The notes beneath the pieces are model-generated. The model was not told the origin of the DNA. It saw only the letters and a list, made by a program, of their open reading frames with translations, and did no database searches. Shown one piece after another: positions 1 to 11,100 of a stretch of DNA of 64,000 nt. The translations under genes and the position numbers were made by a program. Positions within the stretch are counted from its first letter, which is position 1. Every line of letters begins with the position of its first letter. This DNA comes from Morinoia aosen (Eukaryota > Arthropoda > Malacostraca > Amphipoda > Talitridae), in assembly GCA_030386875.1 (NCBI GenBank), contig CM059567.1, positions 54,234,020 to 54,298,019 on the forward strand, written 5' to 3'.

Positions 1-416
1 TGGTTTGTCTATTAGTACGCCTCGTATATTTTGTCTATTAATATGCCTCGTATGGTCTATCTATTTTGTACACCTCTGATAGCTTGTCTATTAGTACACC
101 TCGTATAGTTTGCCTATTATTATTATGCCTCGTGTGGCTTATCTATTTGTACACCTCGGATGGTTTGTCAATTAGTACTCCTTGTATAGAACTTTTGTTA
201 GACTACTAGCACACCACGAATGGTCTGTCTATTAGTGCGCCTCGTATATTTTGTCAATTAATATGCCTCGTATGGTCTATCTACTTGTACACCTCTGACA
301 GTTTGTCTATTAGTACACCTCGTATAGTTTGTCTATTATTATGCCTCGTATGGCTCATCTACTTGTACACCTCGGATGGTTTGTCAATTAGTACTCCTCG
401 TATGGAACATTTGTTT
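1..416. repeat. Minisatellite with a higher-order unit of about 220 bp
   Basis: Degenerate units of about 28-31 bp share a core like CTATTAGTACACCTCGTATA. They are arranged as two larger copies, beginning near 1 and near 221, whose internal unit order matches. This is a satellite-like higher-order structure. The array is cut by the window start, so its full length is unknown. The stretch 417-517, between the array and the truncated integrase, is AT-rich and shows no gene. Confidence 0.85.
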
Positions 417-517
417 TAGGATGCCCTATATTTAAGAAACTTTTAAAAGCCAATATGTTGGCATGTATCTCATGTGACAATTTGGAAATAAACATTTTTT
501 CTTTTTTCTTTCTTTTC

Positions 518-884
518 TTCCATACAACATTTCTGCTGCTGTGCACTGCTGATCTTGCCGATGCAAATTCCTAATACTCAGTAATACTACTGGAAGTCTG
601 TCAGTCCAATCGTGACTGCAATTAAGGCAACGCAATGCAGCCTTTAAATCTCTGTGGACTCTCTCAATAAGTCCATTCGACTGCGGATGATACGCGGTAG
701 TACTGGTGTTTCCACAACCTAAGGCGGCGCTAAGCTCACTCCAGAATTTGGAGGTAAATTGTGATCCCCGGTCATGCGTGACACTTAAGGGAACCCCAAA
801 TCTGGAAATCCAATTACTCATGAAAGCGCGACCTACAGTCTCATTTTGGGTATCAGGAAGAGGCACGGCCTCAACCCATCTCGA
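518..884 (-). pseudogene. Element A integrase, distal catalytic fragment
   Basis: The minus-strand peptide carries the second and third integrase catalytic residues: the D of THDRGSQF and the E of NGLIERVHRD, in D,D(35)E spacing. It matches residues of the element C integrase at 29599-30870. It is broken on both sides. Upstream it is separated from the rest of pol by the 885-2495 insertion. Downstream, homology stops right after MLYG near position 518, where pyrimidine-rich sequence unrelated to element C begins, so the integrase C-terminus and the 3' LTR are missing. Confidence 0.85.
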
Positions 885-2495
885 AAAAAATAAAAAAATA
901 AAAAAGAAAAACAGTATATTTCCAATATAGATGGTACAAAAGTACCATCATTGGTTTTTAAAATCTCTTAAAATTAATACACTTAGATGATACACACACA
1001 CGAGTATTGTAAAACTCGTGTCACTAGTCGAAAAGAAATGATTGAGGGCAATGTAACTCCTAATCTTGCTTAATCTACATTTGATAATACATGTAATGAT
1101 AATTATAAGAGACAACACAATTTCATGGACGATGCATTTTCATTGTGAGGTGAAAACACTTTTGACAGTTTACATGTACATGACATAAAACTTAGCAATT
1201 CTTGACGCCAGGAAATAATACATGAATCGCTTGTTTCGGCCAATGTTCAAAAGTGTCATTTTAAGGAAGCATGAAAAAAATATGTATATAAATATACATC
1301 CGTATATATATACATATATATATATATTCATACATATATATACATGTACATATACACACATACATATACATGTATACACGTACACGTAAGCATGAGGACC
1401 AAGAAGATTATAAGTTTTGTATTTCTAATCCAGCAATTTTAGCATAGCGGTCATTAGTTAATAAGCATTTTGTTTAAACAAAAAGTGGATGATCGCACAA
1501 CAAATGTATAGTTTTTACATGAATGCTTTACAATAATAAAGAGATGACGAGTTAGGTAATGTTGCAAGTTGAGAGTGAACAGAAAAAAGACCATTATCTC
1601 TAGTAAAATGCTAGTTGTCAGTCTAGTACACACATGTGTGCACATATACACGCAAATATATACACATGCACATGCACGCACATACTTACACCAAACTCGT
1701 AAGGATACACAAATGCATTTCTATGCATCGAGGCAATACATACGCATTCTATTTCGCGTGCACACGTACACATATATACAAGTAAGCATGTGCGCGAATA
1801 TCAGCGTAAACCAGTCAGTATAAACCAGAAATTCCAGTCGAGGGAAACGGAGAAAATATCTTTTATTATGGCATGAATTTTATAAAATTTCGTACTAAAA
1901 ATAGTGGCACAAAACGGTATACCTAAGTCTGAAACATGAAAACGATTGTGGGACGTGAATAAGAAACAAAACATTAATGTCCTATAAAGGTTTCATATTA
2001 GGAAAAAAAATCACATTATCTTTGAAATATGGCGCAAATTGTCGGCAATTGATAAACAAACATACGGATCACATTATTATAAGCATATAACTATAAGCGT
2101 AATACTGCAGTATAAATGGATGATCACACAACGAATTTATTGCTTTTTTTACATGGATGCTTTACAATTTCATATTAGAAAGAAAATCACATTATCTTTG
2201 TAATATGGTGCAGAATGTCTGCAATTGATAAGCACACACACACACATAGGTACCATGACGGTCTAGTTTGATGCTTGCACAGAAATGGAGAGGAATGACA
2301 TAAAATGCAACCTTCGACTGGTTTATCTACTCTAGTGCACACAGGTGTACGTGGATATATGCACACCCATATGCCCACATACACCTATATACGTACACAC
2401 ATATTCAAGTAAGCATGTTTGCAAATGGCAGCGTATAGGCGATCAAATCACAATACCTACGCATACCTTAAAACTGTTGTGTGATATCTTGTATA
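885..2495. mobile_element. Unclassified 1.6-kb insertion in the element A integrase
   Basis: Comparing element A with element C shows foreign sequence between the integrase codons RF and RWVEAV. The insertion is flanked by TCGA at 881-884 and TCGA at 2496-2499, a 4-bp target-site duplication. The left edge is an A-rich run (885-910). I find no terminal inverted repeats, no LTRs and no credible ORF. The inside holds three degenerate internal repeats, CA/TA-rich tracts and the recurring phrase AAGTAAGCATG. The class is not recognised. Confidence 0.7.
1290..2425. repeat. Three degenerate internal repeats with CA/TA microsatellite tracts
   Basis: A recurring block contains GGATGATC, ACAACRAAT, a T-run, ACATGRATGCTTTACAAT and then an alternating AC/AT tract, ending in GTAAGCATG. 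Ends are visible near 1385, 1783 and 2408. The motif ATTATCTTTGAAATATGG recurs near 2017 and 2191. It looks like repeated internal duplication of the inserted element rather than a simple microsatellite. Confidence 0.65.
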
Positions 2496-2499
2496 TCGA

Positions 2500-4830
2500 G
2501 AACCTATCAATTATGGTTAACAAGTAGGAATGACCGCGCGACAAAGGCAACGGACCCACCAAATCTAGGTGTACGGAGTCGAATTTGTGTCCAGCAAATG
2601 CACAACTCTGTAGCGCTGCACGATTATGTTTCACAACTTTGCTACTCTGACATGCATGGCAGTTTTGCACCACAATTTGCTTGACCTCCTTACGCATCGC
2701 TGGCCAGACGAAACGATCGGAAATCAAACGCAATGTACGGTTAATACCAGGATGTGAAAGAGAATGATAGTGAAGAATAGCTACTCTGCGGAGAGTCGCA
2801 GGAAGATACAAACGAGAAAGTCGCTCAGCATCACGGTACACGCCGTCAACCAAGGTTAATTTCAAAGAGGTAGTGTTAGAAGGTTTGAGAAGATCCTGGA
2901 GTTCAGGACCCTCCTTCTGAGCATTACTAATATTACCGAAAGTGATCTCACCACCGGGGTTGATAGAGTTAATCCTTGACAGACAGTCTGCCACTGTATT
3001 CTTCAACCCTTTAATGAAGCGGATGTCAGTGGCAAACTGACCAATGAAGGACAGGTGTCGAGCTTCTCTTGGTGAGTGTCGCTCAGAAGGCATGTTGATC
3101 GCCGAGGTCAAGGGTTTGTAGTCTGTGTAGATCACGAACTCCTTTGCCTCTAGAGCATAGCGAAAGTGTCTCACAGACAGATAGATAGCAAGGAGTTCCC
3201 TACCGAACGCGCTGTAAGCACGCTCAGTGGGCGATAGCTTTTTGGAAAAGAAGGCAAGAGGAGAGATATTAGTACCTACTTTTTGTTGCAAAACGGCACC
3301 TACGGCAGTACTGGAGGCATCAACCACTAAACTGAAGTCAGCATTGGCAATAGGGTAGGATAATTCAGTCGCGGTAGCTAGCTTGTGCTTAATCTCATCA
3401 AAAGCTTTACGTGCTGAATCCGTCCACTTGACATCGGTAGATTTACCTTTTCTCTTTAGTTCCAGCAAATCTGACAAGGGAGCTAAAGTTTGCGTGCAAT
3501 TTCTGATGAATGTATGATAGAAATTAAAAGAGCCTAGGAACCTTCTCAGTTCCCTCTGGGTCTGTGGAAGAGGAAAGTTTTTGATCACTTCTACTTTGGA
3601 AGGCAAAGGTTTTAGACCTAGGCTAGAGATTTCATGACCTAAGTATATCAGTGATGGCTTTCCGAGCTCACATTTGGCAGGATTTACCAGGAGTCCATTG
3701 TCGGACAATCTTTCAAACACGACCCTAAGATGATCTTTATGTAGCTCCGGGGTTGCGGATGCCACCAAAATGTCGTCAAGATACACATAGGCAAAAGTGA
3801 GATCCGAGAAGATTTCAGACATGTGTCGTTGGAATGTCTGAGGAGCATTCCTTAAACCGTAAGGCATCTTGAGGAATTCAAAGAGACCAAACGGAGTGAT
3901 TACCGCGGTCTTATGTATCGCGCTTTCCTCAAGTGGAATTTGATGGAAGGCGCTTTGTAAATCTATTTTTGAGAAAATTTGTGCTCCCTCTAAATTTGCA
4001 CTAAAATCATGTAGGTAAGGGATAGGATAGCGGTCAGGTAGAGTAACGGCATTCAACCTGCGGAAATACCCGCACGGTCTGAATTCGCCGTCAGCCTTGG
4101 GTACTAGCAAGAGAGGGCTAGCCCAAGGGCTTTTGGAACTGCGGATGATGCCGCTGTCTAACATCCTAGCAAATTCTTTCTTGGCTTAAGCCAATCGATC
4201 AGGCGGTAAGCGTCTAGCTCTGGAGTAAACTGGCGGTCCAGTTGTTTCAATGAAGTGTTTTGTGCTCTTCTGCATATTTTTAGAAGCTAAGTTAGAGTTT
4301 GTTAATGCAGGGTATTCTGCGAGAACCTGCTCGAACATGCACTCTTTCTTGAAAGCAATAGAGAAGGAATGCAAGACATTAGCTCTAGTTATGCCACAAG
4401 CGGGAATTGAGATCTGTGTCTCCTCGTCCCTAATTTTACGGTTTTTAACATCTACAATGATCCCGTACTTGGCTAAGAAATCAGCACCGATAATGGGCTC
4501 TTGGACTTCTGCTATCATGAAAGTAAAGGTGAAATTTCTCCTCAATCCCAGACTGCACTCGAGTACTCTCTCCCCATAACAAGCTATTGGTGTGCCATTT
4601 GCGGCGCGTAGTGTCGCTAACAAATTGTTGTTTTTATCTTTCGCCGTGGCTGGGATAATTGACACACTTGAACCTGTGTCGATCAAAAATCGATATTTGG
4701 TAGTGGGATCGAATATGGTTAACAAGCGAGTAGTCTGGGAGTGAGGCAACGCAGTACTCGCTACTATGCGTCGCTGTTGGCGTTTCCCGAAGTCATTTCG
4801 GTATAACGAGGACAGAACCGTGACCCGCAC
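2500..4830 (-). pseudogene. Element A pol: protease, RT, RNase H and proximal integrase, with one nonsense codon
   Basis: Read on the minus strand. The aspartic protease has LIDTGSS (about 4675). The reverse transcriptase has YLDDIL (about 3785). RNase H shows VVDASS, GRELLA and ADCLSR. The integrase zinc finger is H-x-H then CHAC, followed by the first catalytic D in HLDLVGPL. The frame is broken by an in-frame TAA at 4186-4188, where element C has a leucine codon; otherwise it stays open until the 885-2495 insertion. Pol starts in the -1 frame relative to gag and overlaps it (4764-4830), the usual frameshift layout of Ty3/gypsy elements. Inactive copy. Confidence 0.92.
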
Positions 4831-5743
4831 TTTCGTGCTTGGTCACCAAACTTGTGATGATACCAACATAGGTTACTATTAGCATCGCGAGAGCGCGATC
4901 TAGAGTGGCGGTTTTGATTTGACCTATCATAAGATCTACCTCTATCGAAACGTTGAGGAGGAGGAGGATAGTCATAGGGATAGTCGTAGGCATGGTAACG
5001 TGAGACATTCCTTGGGCCTGGCTGGATATGAGCTACAGTATGACCTAACTGGCAATTCTGGACAGCTTGTTTCAGCTCGGAGATTTCTAGTTGCATTGTA
5101 TCCATTGCCGCTGAGGATTGATTATTAGCAGTATTGGACGGGCTAAAATTCGCAGCTGATGCGTTCAAGGAAGCTACCTGCGGTGCTTGTGACATGTTTA
5201 GATTGCGCATCACTGTCTCAGTGGCCTGAGCTAGGGTCTCGAGACTTTCGTTCGAACCAATCATTGATAAGAAGGGTCGCACATTAGTCGGTACTATGTT
5301 CAAAAACACTTCTCTGAGAAATCCCTCAGCTACGCCAACACCGGCTGCTAATTTTCTAAGTTCCTTAACTAACGAAGTAGGAGAGAAAATGACAGAGACA
5401 GGTGGAATTGCCGAGACCTAAACTTGTGGAATTGTGGAATTGCCACAAGAGACCTAAACTTGTCCACGTCGGACAACTGTAATTTTTCGAGGATTTTACT
5501 TTTTAAGATTCCGTAAGGGTTTATAGCAGGCGGATTCACGATTAATTCATTAGAGTCACTTAGCATTTGCGTGGGCACAGCAGCTATTAATGCATGAAAC
5601 ATATCTGAAGAATTAGTGATTTTATTATATCGGAAGATAGCCTCAACTTGGTTGAACCAAGTTTGGCTTTCTGCTGGTATGAAAGGAGGAAGAGTTATAG
5701 GCTTAGTGCGCGCTGGAACTGCCTCATTCTCTGTGTCGGACAT
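4764..5743 (-). pseudogene. Element A gag with CHCC motif, frame-broken
   Basis: The N-terminal half (5743-5369) begins MSDTENEAV and contains a capsid-like segment (QTWFNQVEAIF). The C-terminal half (5309-4764) has an Arg/Ser-rich nucleocapsid tail with CWYHHKFGDQARKC and a further Cys, the CHCC arrangement of CsRn1-type gag. The two halves are in different frames. Near 5405-5460 a short stretch meaning roughly KFRS-QFH is present twice, and this tandem duplication shifts the frame. Confidence 0.85.
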
Positions 5744-6213
5744 ACTGGCAATTTTTTTCTTTTGAATGCAAAATTAAGCTATAACGGCACGGAATTTACG
5801 TAATCAACGCCTAATAACTTTGGTATTAAAGTGTCAAAGTTTTGCGTTTCTAGTTACCTATTCAATCATTCAAACAAAGTTGAAACGGAAAGAAAGAAAA
5901 AATGGAAACAAAAATTTTTACGGTAGTCAGAAATAAGCGTAAAGCACGGAAATAAGGAAAAAAAATTTTTTTCCTACCTACTGTGGCACAAAAGACAAAA
6001 GACAGAATAGCACTGAGAAAAATTTTTTTTGAGCTGCTCAGAAAACGTTAGCACAGTACATCCATGGAAAATTCTCAAAACATACTACACAATGGGAACT
6101 TATCATTACAATGATATGCCAAAATTATCCTCTCTCACGTTTTCTCAAACACTTATCGAGTTGAATAGTTTTGTTTTAAGCTTGAAAGCTGGGTCACTCT
6201 GGGTTGTCACCAG
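5744..6213 (-). other. Element A leader with primer-binding site (6195-6212)
   Basis: This is the untranslated leader between the 5' LTR and gag. On the minus strand, directly after the LTR end (6214), it reads TGGTGAC-AA-CCCAGAGTGA, the same site as in element C (TGGTGACCCCAGAGTGA) with two extra bases. TGGTGACCCC fits a tRNA-Trp-type primer as described for CsRn1 elements. The rest is A/T-run-rich and shows no gene. Confidence 0.75.
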
Positions 6214-6313
6214 TGTTAGGGTTGGTGGTGATGAGTTAAATTTAAGATCCAACCTTAAACGTTTTTCTCAACAAGTGTTTTTCAAAATTGCAAGAGAGGA
6301 ATAATAAAGACAC
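6214..6313 (-). repeat. Element A 5' LTR, inner part
   Basis: This is the end of the LTR next to the primer site, beginning TGTTAGGG on the plus strand. It lines up with the reverse complement of the element C LTR end. It is cut by element B; the last five bases (GACAC, 6309-6313) are repeated at 17723-17727, where the LTR resumes. Confidence 0.8.
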
Positions 6314-6715
6314 TATTGTAACTCTAGTGAACCTACACTAGAGCACAGTATAGGTTCTACATAGACACAAATAACACATCCATAGACAAATGCAATGACA
6401 CAGCAAGTTAGGTAAATAGTTCACTCACCTCTTGGGTAGCTTAACTTAATACTCAATTTGTAGTACTGTGGCTAGTGAGATTAGAGCGGAGATAGACGGA
6501 AATATCTAGAATAGAGTAGAATAGAATTAGTACATTAGTTTAAAACTTAAAAAGTTAGATACCAATCACAGTACGTAATTATATACACACTCGGTCAACA
6601 GTTACTTGTTGTTGAACCCGAGGCCATTTGCAGACTGGCTTGCGAGTGTTGCTGTCTTGAGCGTTGCCAACTTTTGGTCTCTCTAACTAGAACTTACACT
6701 ACTCGCTATATTACA
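6314..6715 (-). repeat. Element B 3' LTR
   Basis: 402 bp, ending CTATATTACA on the plus strand, so it starts TGTAATATAG in element orientation. The plus-strand left end is TATTGTAACT, where the partner LTR has TGTTGTAACT. It matches 17321-17722 along its full length with about 11 substitutions. Confidence 0.95.
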
Positions 6716-6728
6716 CCCCTCCCTCCTT
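6716..6728 (-). other. Element B polypurine tract
   Basis: On the minus strand AAGGAGGGAGGGG directly precedes the 3' LTR, the expected plus-strand primer site of an LTR element. Slightly further from the LTR, at about 6738-6751, is a run of 14 C (14 G in element orientation). Confidence 0.8.
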
Positions 6729-6786
6729 AATTAGAAACCCCCCCCCCCCCCTGTATCCCCAGTCCCCTTATTTTATATAGTCAATC

Positions 6787-7860
6787 CTAAAGGTCCATTC
6801 TCACCACAGGCTTCCGAGCCCGGGTAGACCTGCCTGAGATGCTAGCACTTGGAGGCTCGAGCATCCTAGCCTCCTGGGTGGGAATCGGGTAATCAGGTGT
6901 TTCGGAGTCAGATTCATTAGTCGGAGGTGGTGGGTATGAATTTTGAGCAGGTTGTGGAAACACAACGGTTTCCTCTGTAAGTTGTTCCAAGGGTTCAGGG
7001 ATCGTGTTCGAGCAGGTAATAACTTGGTCCTGGTGTCGACGAACGACCTCTCCCCCCTTCAGTTGGCACTTGTAGGATACCGGGCCTGTTTTCTCAATGG
7101 TGGTAGCAGGGGTCCATTTTGGGGAACCCGGCGTGTATTGACGGACCATCACAGGTGACTCCGGCGGAATGTCAACCGCGCGAGACCCTGGGTGGTATCT
7201 TTTCTGAGCGTCCTGGCGTTGAGCAACTTTGGACGCGATTGCCTCTGACGGCCAAAGCAGATCAAGGCGAGAGCGAACTTTCCTGCCTAACATCAGTTCG
7301 GCGGGCGTAACACCTGTTGTCGTGTGGGGTGTCAGCCGATAGTTGAACAGAAACCTGTCTAGTGCTAGGCGTAAGGGTTCCGTTGACTTTCGTATATTCT
7401 TCTTGAAAGTTTGTACCATGCGCTCTGCCAGTCCATTAGTTGAAGGGTGGTATGGTGCGCTCGTAATATGTCGCATACCACATGCCTTCACAAATTCTTG
7501 GAATTCAGCCGATGTGAAACACGTTGCATTGTCAGAAACAATTGTTACTGGAAATCCAAATGTCGCAAAAGTGTGTTTCAGGCACGAGATCGTTTCGCTA
7601 GAGGTTGTAGTAGATGTGAGAAAAATTTCAACCCACTTAGAGTGTGCATCCACGATCACTAGATAGTATTTTCCATCCATTGGGCCCGCGTAGTCAATGT
7701 GTATGCGATGCCAAGGCTTCGCAGGCCATTCCCACGGATGGAGTTCAGCTTTCGTTGGTGCAGCTCGAGTGCTCAGGCACTCGCTGCATGACTTAGTCGT
7801 TTCTTCTAGATCTTTGTCCAGCAGCGGCCACCATACATAGCTGCGAGCTAACTCCTTCAC
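6787..7860 (-). pseudogene. Element B integrase, catalytic core and C-terminus
   Basis: A 357-codon minus-strand reading frame. It has the zinc-finger CSEC, the catalytic core with D in HIDYAGP, D in VSDNATCF and E in NGLAERMVQ, then a basic C-terminal domain and a Pro/Ser-rich tail ending RMDL. It is separated from its own N-terminal zinc-finger histidines (about 14176-14200) by the 6.3-kb BEL insertion. The remaining frame is open, so this part was intact when BEL arrived. Confidence 0.92.
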
Positions 7861-8169
7861 TGTGACTGCCTCAACAATTTCTATCGACGAGGGGAAGGTT
7901 CAGAAAAGTCCACGGATGATGCAAAACTTGTCCTAAGCAGCCATTTATTGTACATAAATTTTCATTTCCTTCTCTGGAGTCTACACACTACTTCAACACA
8001 ACTGGCCGCCTCTACTCAGCTCGCAGAGTTTAAATACCTAATGTACCGGAAGAGAGCGTTTCCGGAAAACGAGTGAACGTGCGGACTGGTTCCCTCGATA
8101 TTCGAAGGCACAAATTTTCTACCGCTGTTTGAAAATAGAAATTTCCTAAATTGCTGCGAAGGCAGCACA
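7861..8169 (-). repeat. BEL 3' LTR
   Basis: 309 bp. Differs from 13862-14170 only near 7925-7935 (AAAACTTGTCCTAA against AAAGCTTGTCTTAA). The last 24 bp of the gag-pol frame, including its stop codon, lie inside this LTR. Confidence 0.97.
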
Positions 8170-11100
8170 CTCCTCTCTCTCAACAGTGCTAGGTAAGATT
8201 ACTACAATATCTTTAATCGATCGCTCACAACTTTTGGTACCTCCGGAATTGTCCGTCCGCCGCAGCGTCGCCCCACGCACGCGTCCGTCCGATCCCGAGC
8301 GATGCACCGACTCTACCCGAGCCAGGGGCCACTGACATCTTGGAGACTGCGAGTCTCGTACCAGTACGATGTCCCCCTGGGACAAGGGACGCCTTGGTGT
8401 CGTCCATTTTCTGCGACGACTGATTTCTTGAAGGTAGAATTGTCTCCATAGTTGCCAGAATTGGTCCGCCAACAGCTGCACTCGCCGCCATCTTCGTGGA
8501 CCATAAGCGAGGAGGTCGCGATCTGTGAACGAGTCTGACGACTGTGTGCGAGAGGCGTCCCTCATGGTTAGCAAAGTGGAGGGACTGATAGGGAAAACAT
8601 CATTGGGGTCTTCGGAAGGGGCGTACAGGGGCGTAGAATTTACAATGGCCGCGGCTTCTATCAGGAGGGTGTGCATATCATCACGGTTGAGTGTCACCTT
8701 TCCTGACCTCCCCAAGGTCAGGTCGAGTACCTTTCTGATCGCTCCAATTTTTCTCTCCCACACACCTCCATGATGACTCGCTCCAGGGAGATTAAATTTC
8801 CACTCGCATCCCCTAGTCTCCATGTCCTTTGATACTTTGTTCAAATCGCAAGATTGAGACACCGCACCTGTAAAGTTGGTGCCTCGATCGCTTCTTATCA
8901 GCTGGGGGGTGCCTCGTACAGAGATGAATCTACGCAATGCGTTCATAAAGGAAGGAGTATCCATCCCACAGAGAGGTTCAACGTGAACTGCCCTGGACAC
9001 AAGGCAGGTCACCAATAGGCCATACATTTTCTTCGTGGCCTTTGTGATTCGGGTGCTCTGTCCGTCATGTACAGTGAACGGCCCGAAGACATCTAAGCCC
9101 ACCCGGGTGAAAGGTGGGGTGGGGATGAGACGATCTTCCGGGAGGTCGGCCATCATCTGTTGCTCAAAGGGAGCTCTCAGCCTCCTACAAATCACACAGC
9201 TCCTCAGGAGTCGTTCTATTTGCTTTCTACCTTGCGGGATGAAGAAGCCTAGAGATCGCACCTTACCAAGGGTGAGGAGACGGCCCTGGTGAGCCACCAG
9301 CTGGTGTGCCCGTCTTATAATTATCTGAGTGAAGGGATGGTTCCTGGGTAGGATCAAAGGGTGTTTTTGATCCACTGGTAAGTCACTGTGCTTTAGGCGG
9401 CCTCCTACACGGATCAGACCCTCTTCATCCACAAAGGGGGCCAGTGGTGTCAGTTGATGTCCTTCCGGTAGCTGCATTGGACCTGGTTTCCCCGTCTTGG
9501 GTAGTATTTCGCTGTAAGATTCTTGTTGGACGGCCTTAACGAGGTACATTTCAGCTTCCTGGTCGTTCTGAAGTATACGTAGTGTCGGTTCCGAAGAAGT
9601 GTTGAGGTTAGATCTCGCTCGCATCAGCCACTTATGTGCCAGGTTGTGCACGGTGCGGGTAACCCCGAGAAGCCTGGTCCACCTACTCAGTCGGTCCATC
9701 ACCGTACGAAATGGAGGTGGCGAACCGGTCAAGGTCGTGAAGGCTTTGGTCTCCGGCAACGATTCTGTTAGTTGCGCTTCCTCAAAAGGGGGCTGAGCGT
9801 CGACGACGCAATCTTCTAATATCCAGGCAGGGCCGGTGAACCAATGGCTGTGTACGAGCTGCTCTACATCCGTGGGACGAGTAGCCATGTCTGCGGGGTT
9901 CTCTTTCGTGTCTACGAAGTACCACTGAGTCGGAGAGCAATGCTTATTAATCAACTCTATTCTCCGGGTCACATATCTGGTGAAGCGTTTATCCTCATTT
10001 TTCAGGTATCCAAGAACAATTTGACTGTCCGTGTAGTATCTGACTTCTTGCACATTCACCTTGAGGTCGTTGAGGGTCTCTCTTGCTGCCAGTACTGCTT
10101 CGACTGCGGCGCACAGTTCCAACCGTGGTATGGTGGTAGCTGCCCTAGGTGCCACCCTCGAACTGGCGTTGATCAAGGTGGAATGTTTCTGCTCTCGGGT
10201 ACTGGTCAGCCGCAAATAAATCGCATAGCCAATGGCCTCCTGAGAGGCGTCACAAAAAACGTGAAGCGAGTGCCGTGAAACCTCTCCAAAGTCGCGCGGC
10301 TTCACGCACCGACTGAGGCGTATTTCCTTTGATCTTCTCAGTCCGTCTTTCCACGATTCCCAATGCTCTTCCAGTTTCTTAGGTAGAGGTTCGTCCCACA
10401 GAGTGGAGCTTTGGTTAGTTTCGGCAGTGCTATCAGACAGCGCCTTTCTTTGTAGAAGTCTGCCACCCAAAATAAGAGGCGCAGCTAGTCCGAGGGGGTC
10501 AAAGAAGGAGTTCACAGTAGACAGCACACCCCTCCTAGTGAAGGGTCTGTCCGGGATATTGACCTTGAATATTAACAGATCTTCGGAGACGTTCCAATGG
10601 ATCCCCAATGTTCGTTGGATAACGGATCCGTCCCAAGTGACAGTCTTTGGTGCGGCTAGTTCCTCGTCTGGCAGACCCACCGTTACCCGAGTGTCAGACG
10701 TGGCAACTTTGTGAATGTTCAACCCATACTTGTGCAACAGAGACCGCACCTCGCCAAGCAGCTCCCTGGCCTCGTCTGGGGAGTCCAAACTAGCAGACCC
10801 ATCATCAACGTACGTCGCATGACGGAGAAAGTCAGTGGCCCGGCTCGGGCGTCCGGATGCATCGCCCAGGTCGGCGATATGGCGAAGGGCGAACGCAGCG
10901 ACGGCCGGAGAGCTCCGCAACCCGAAGACATGGACCTTAGCTCTGTAGGGGACAATCTCGTTAGTAACCCGATTATCTTTGAACCAAAAGAAACGCAGAT
11001 AGTCCCTGTCTTCAATCTTGACTCGAAAATTGTGGAACATATTTTTTATATCAATTGTAAAGGCTACCTGGTGGAGTCGGAATCTCTGCAATATTCCCCG

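Noticed and set aside
885-910. Poly-A tail of a LINE or SINE at the left end of the 885-2495 insertion
   Set aside because: An A-run at the left edge on the plus strand fits neither orientation of a target-primed retroposon (expected A at the right or T at the left).
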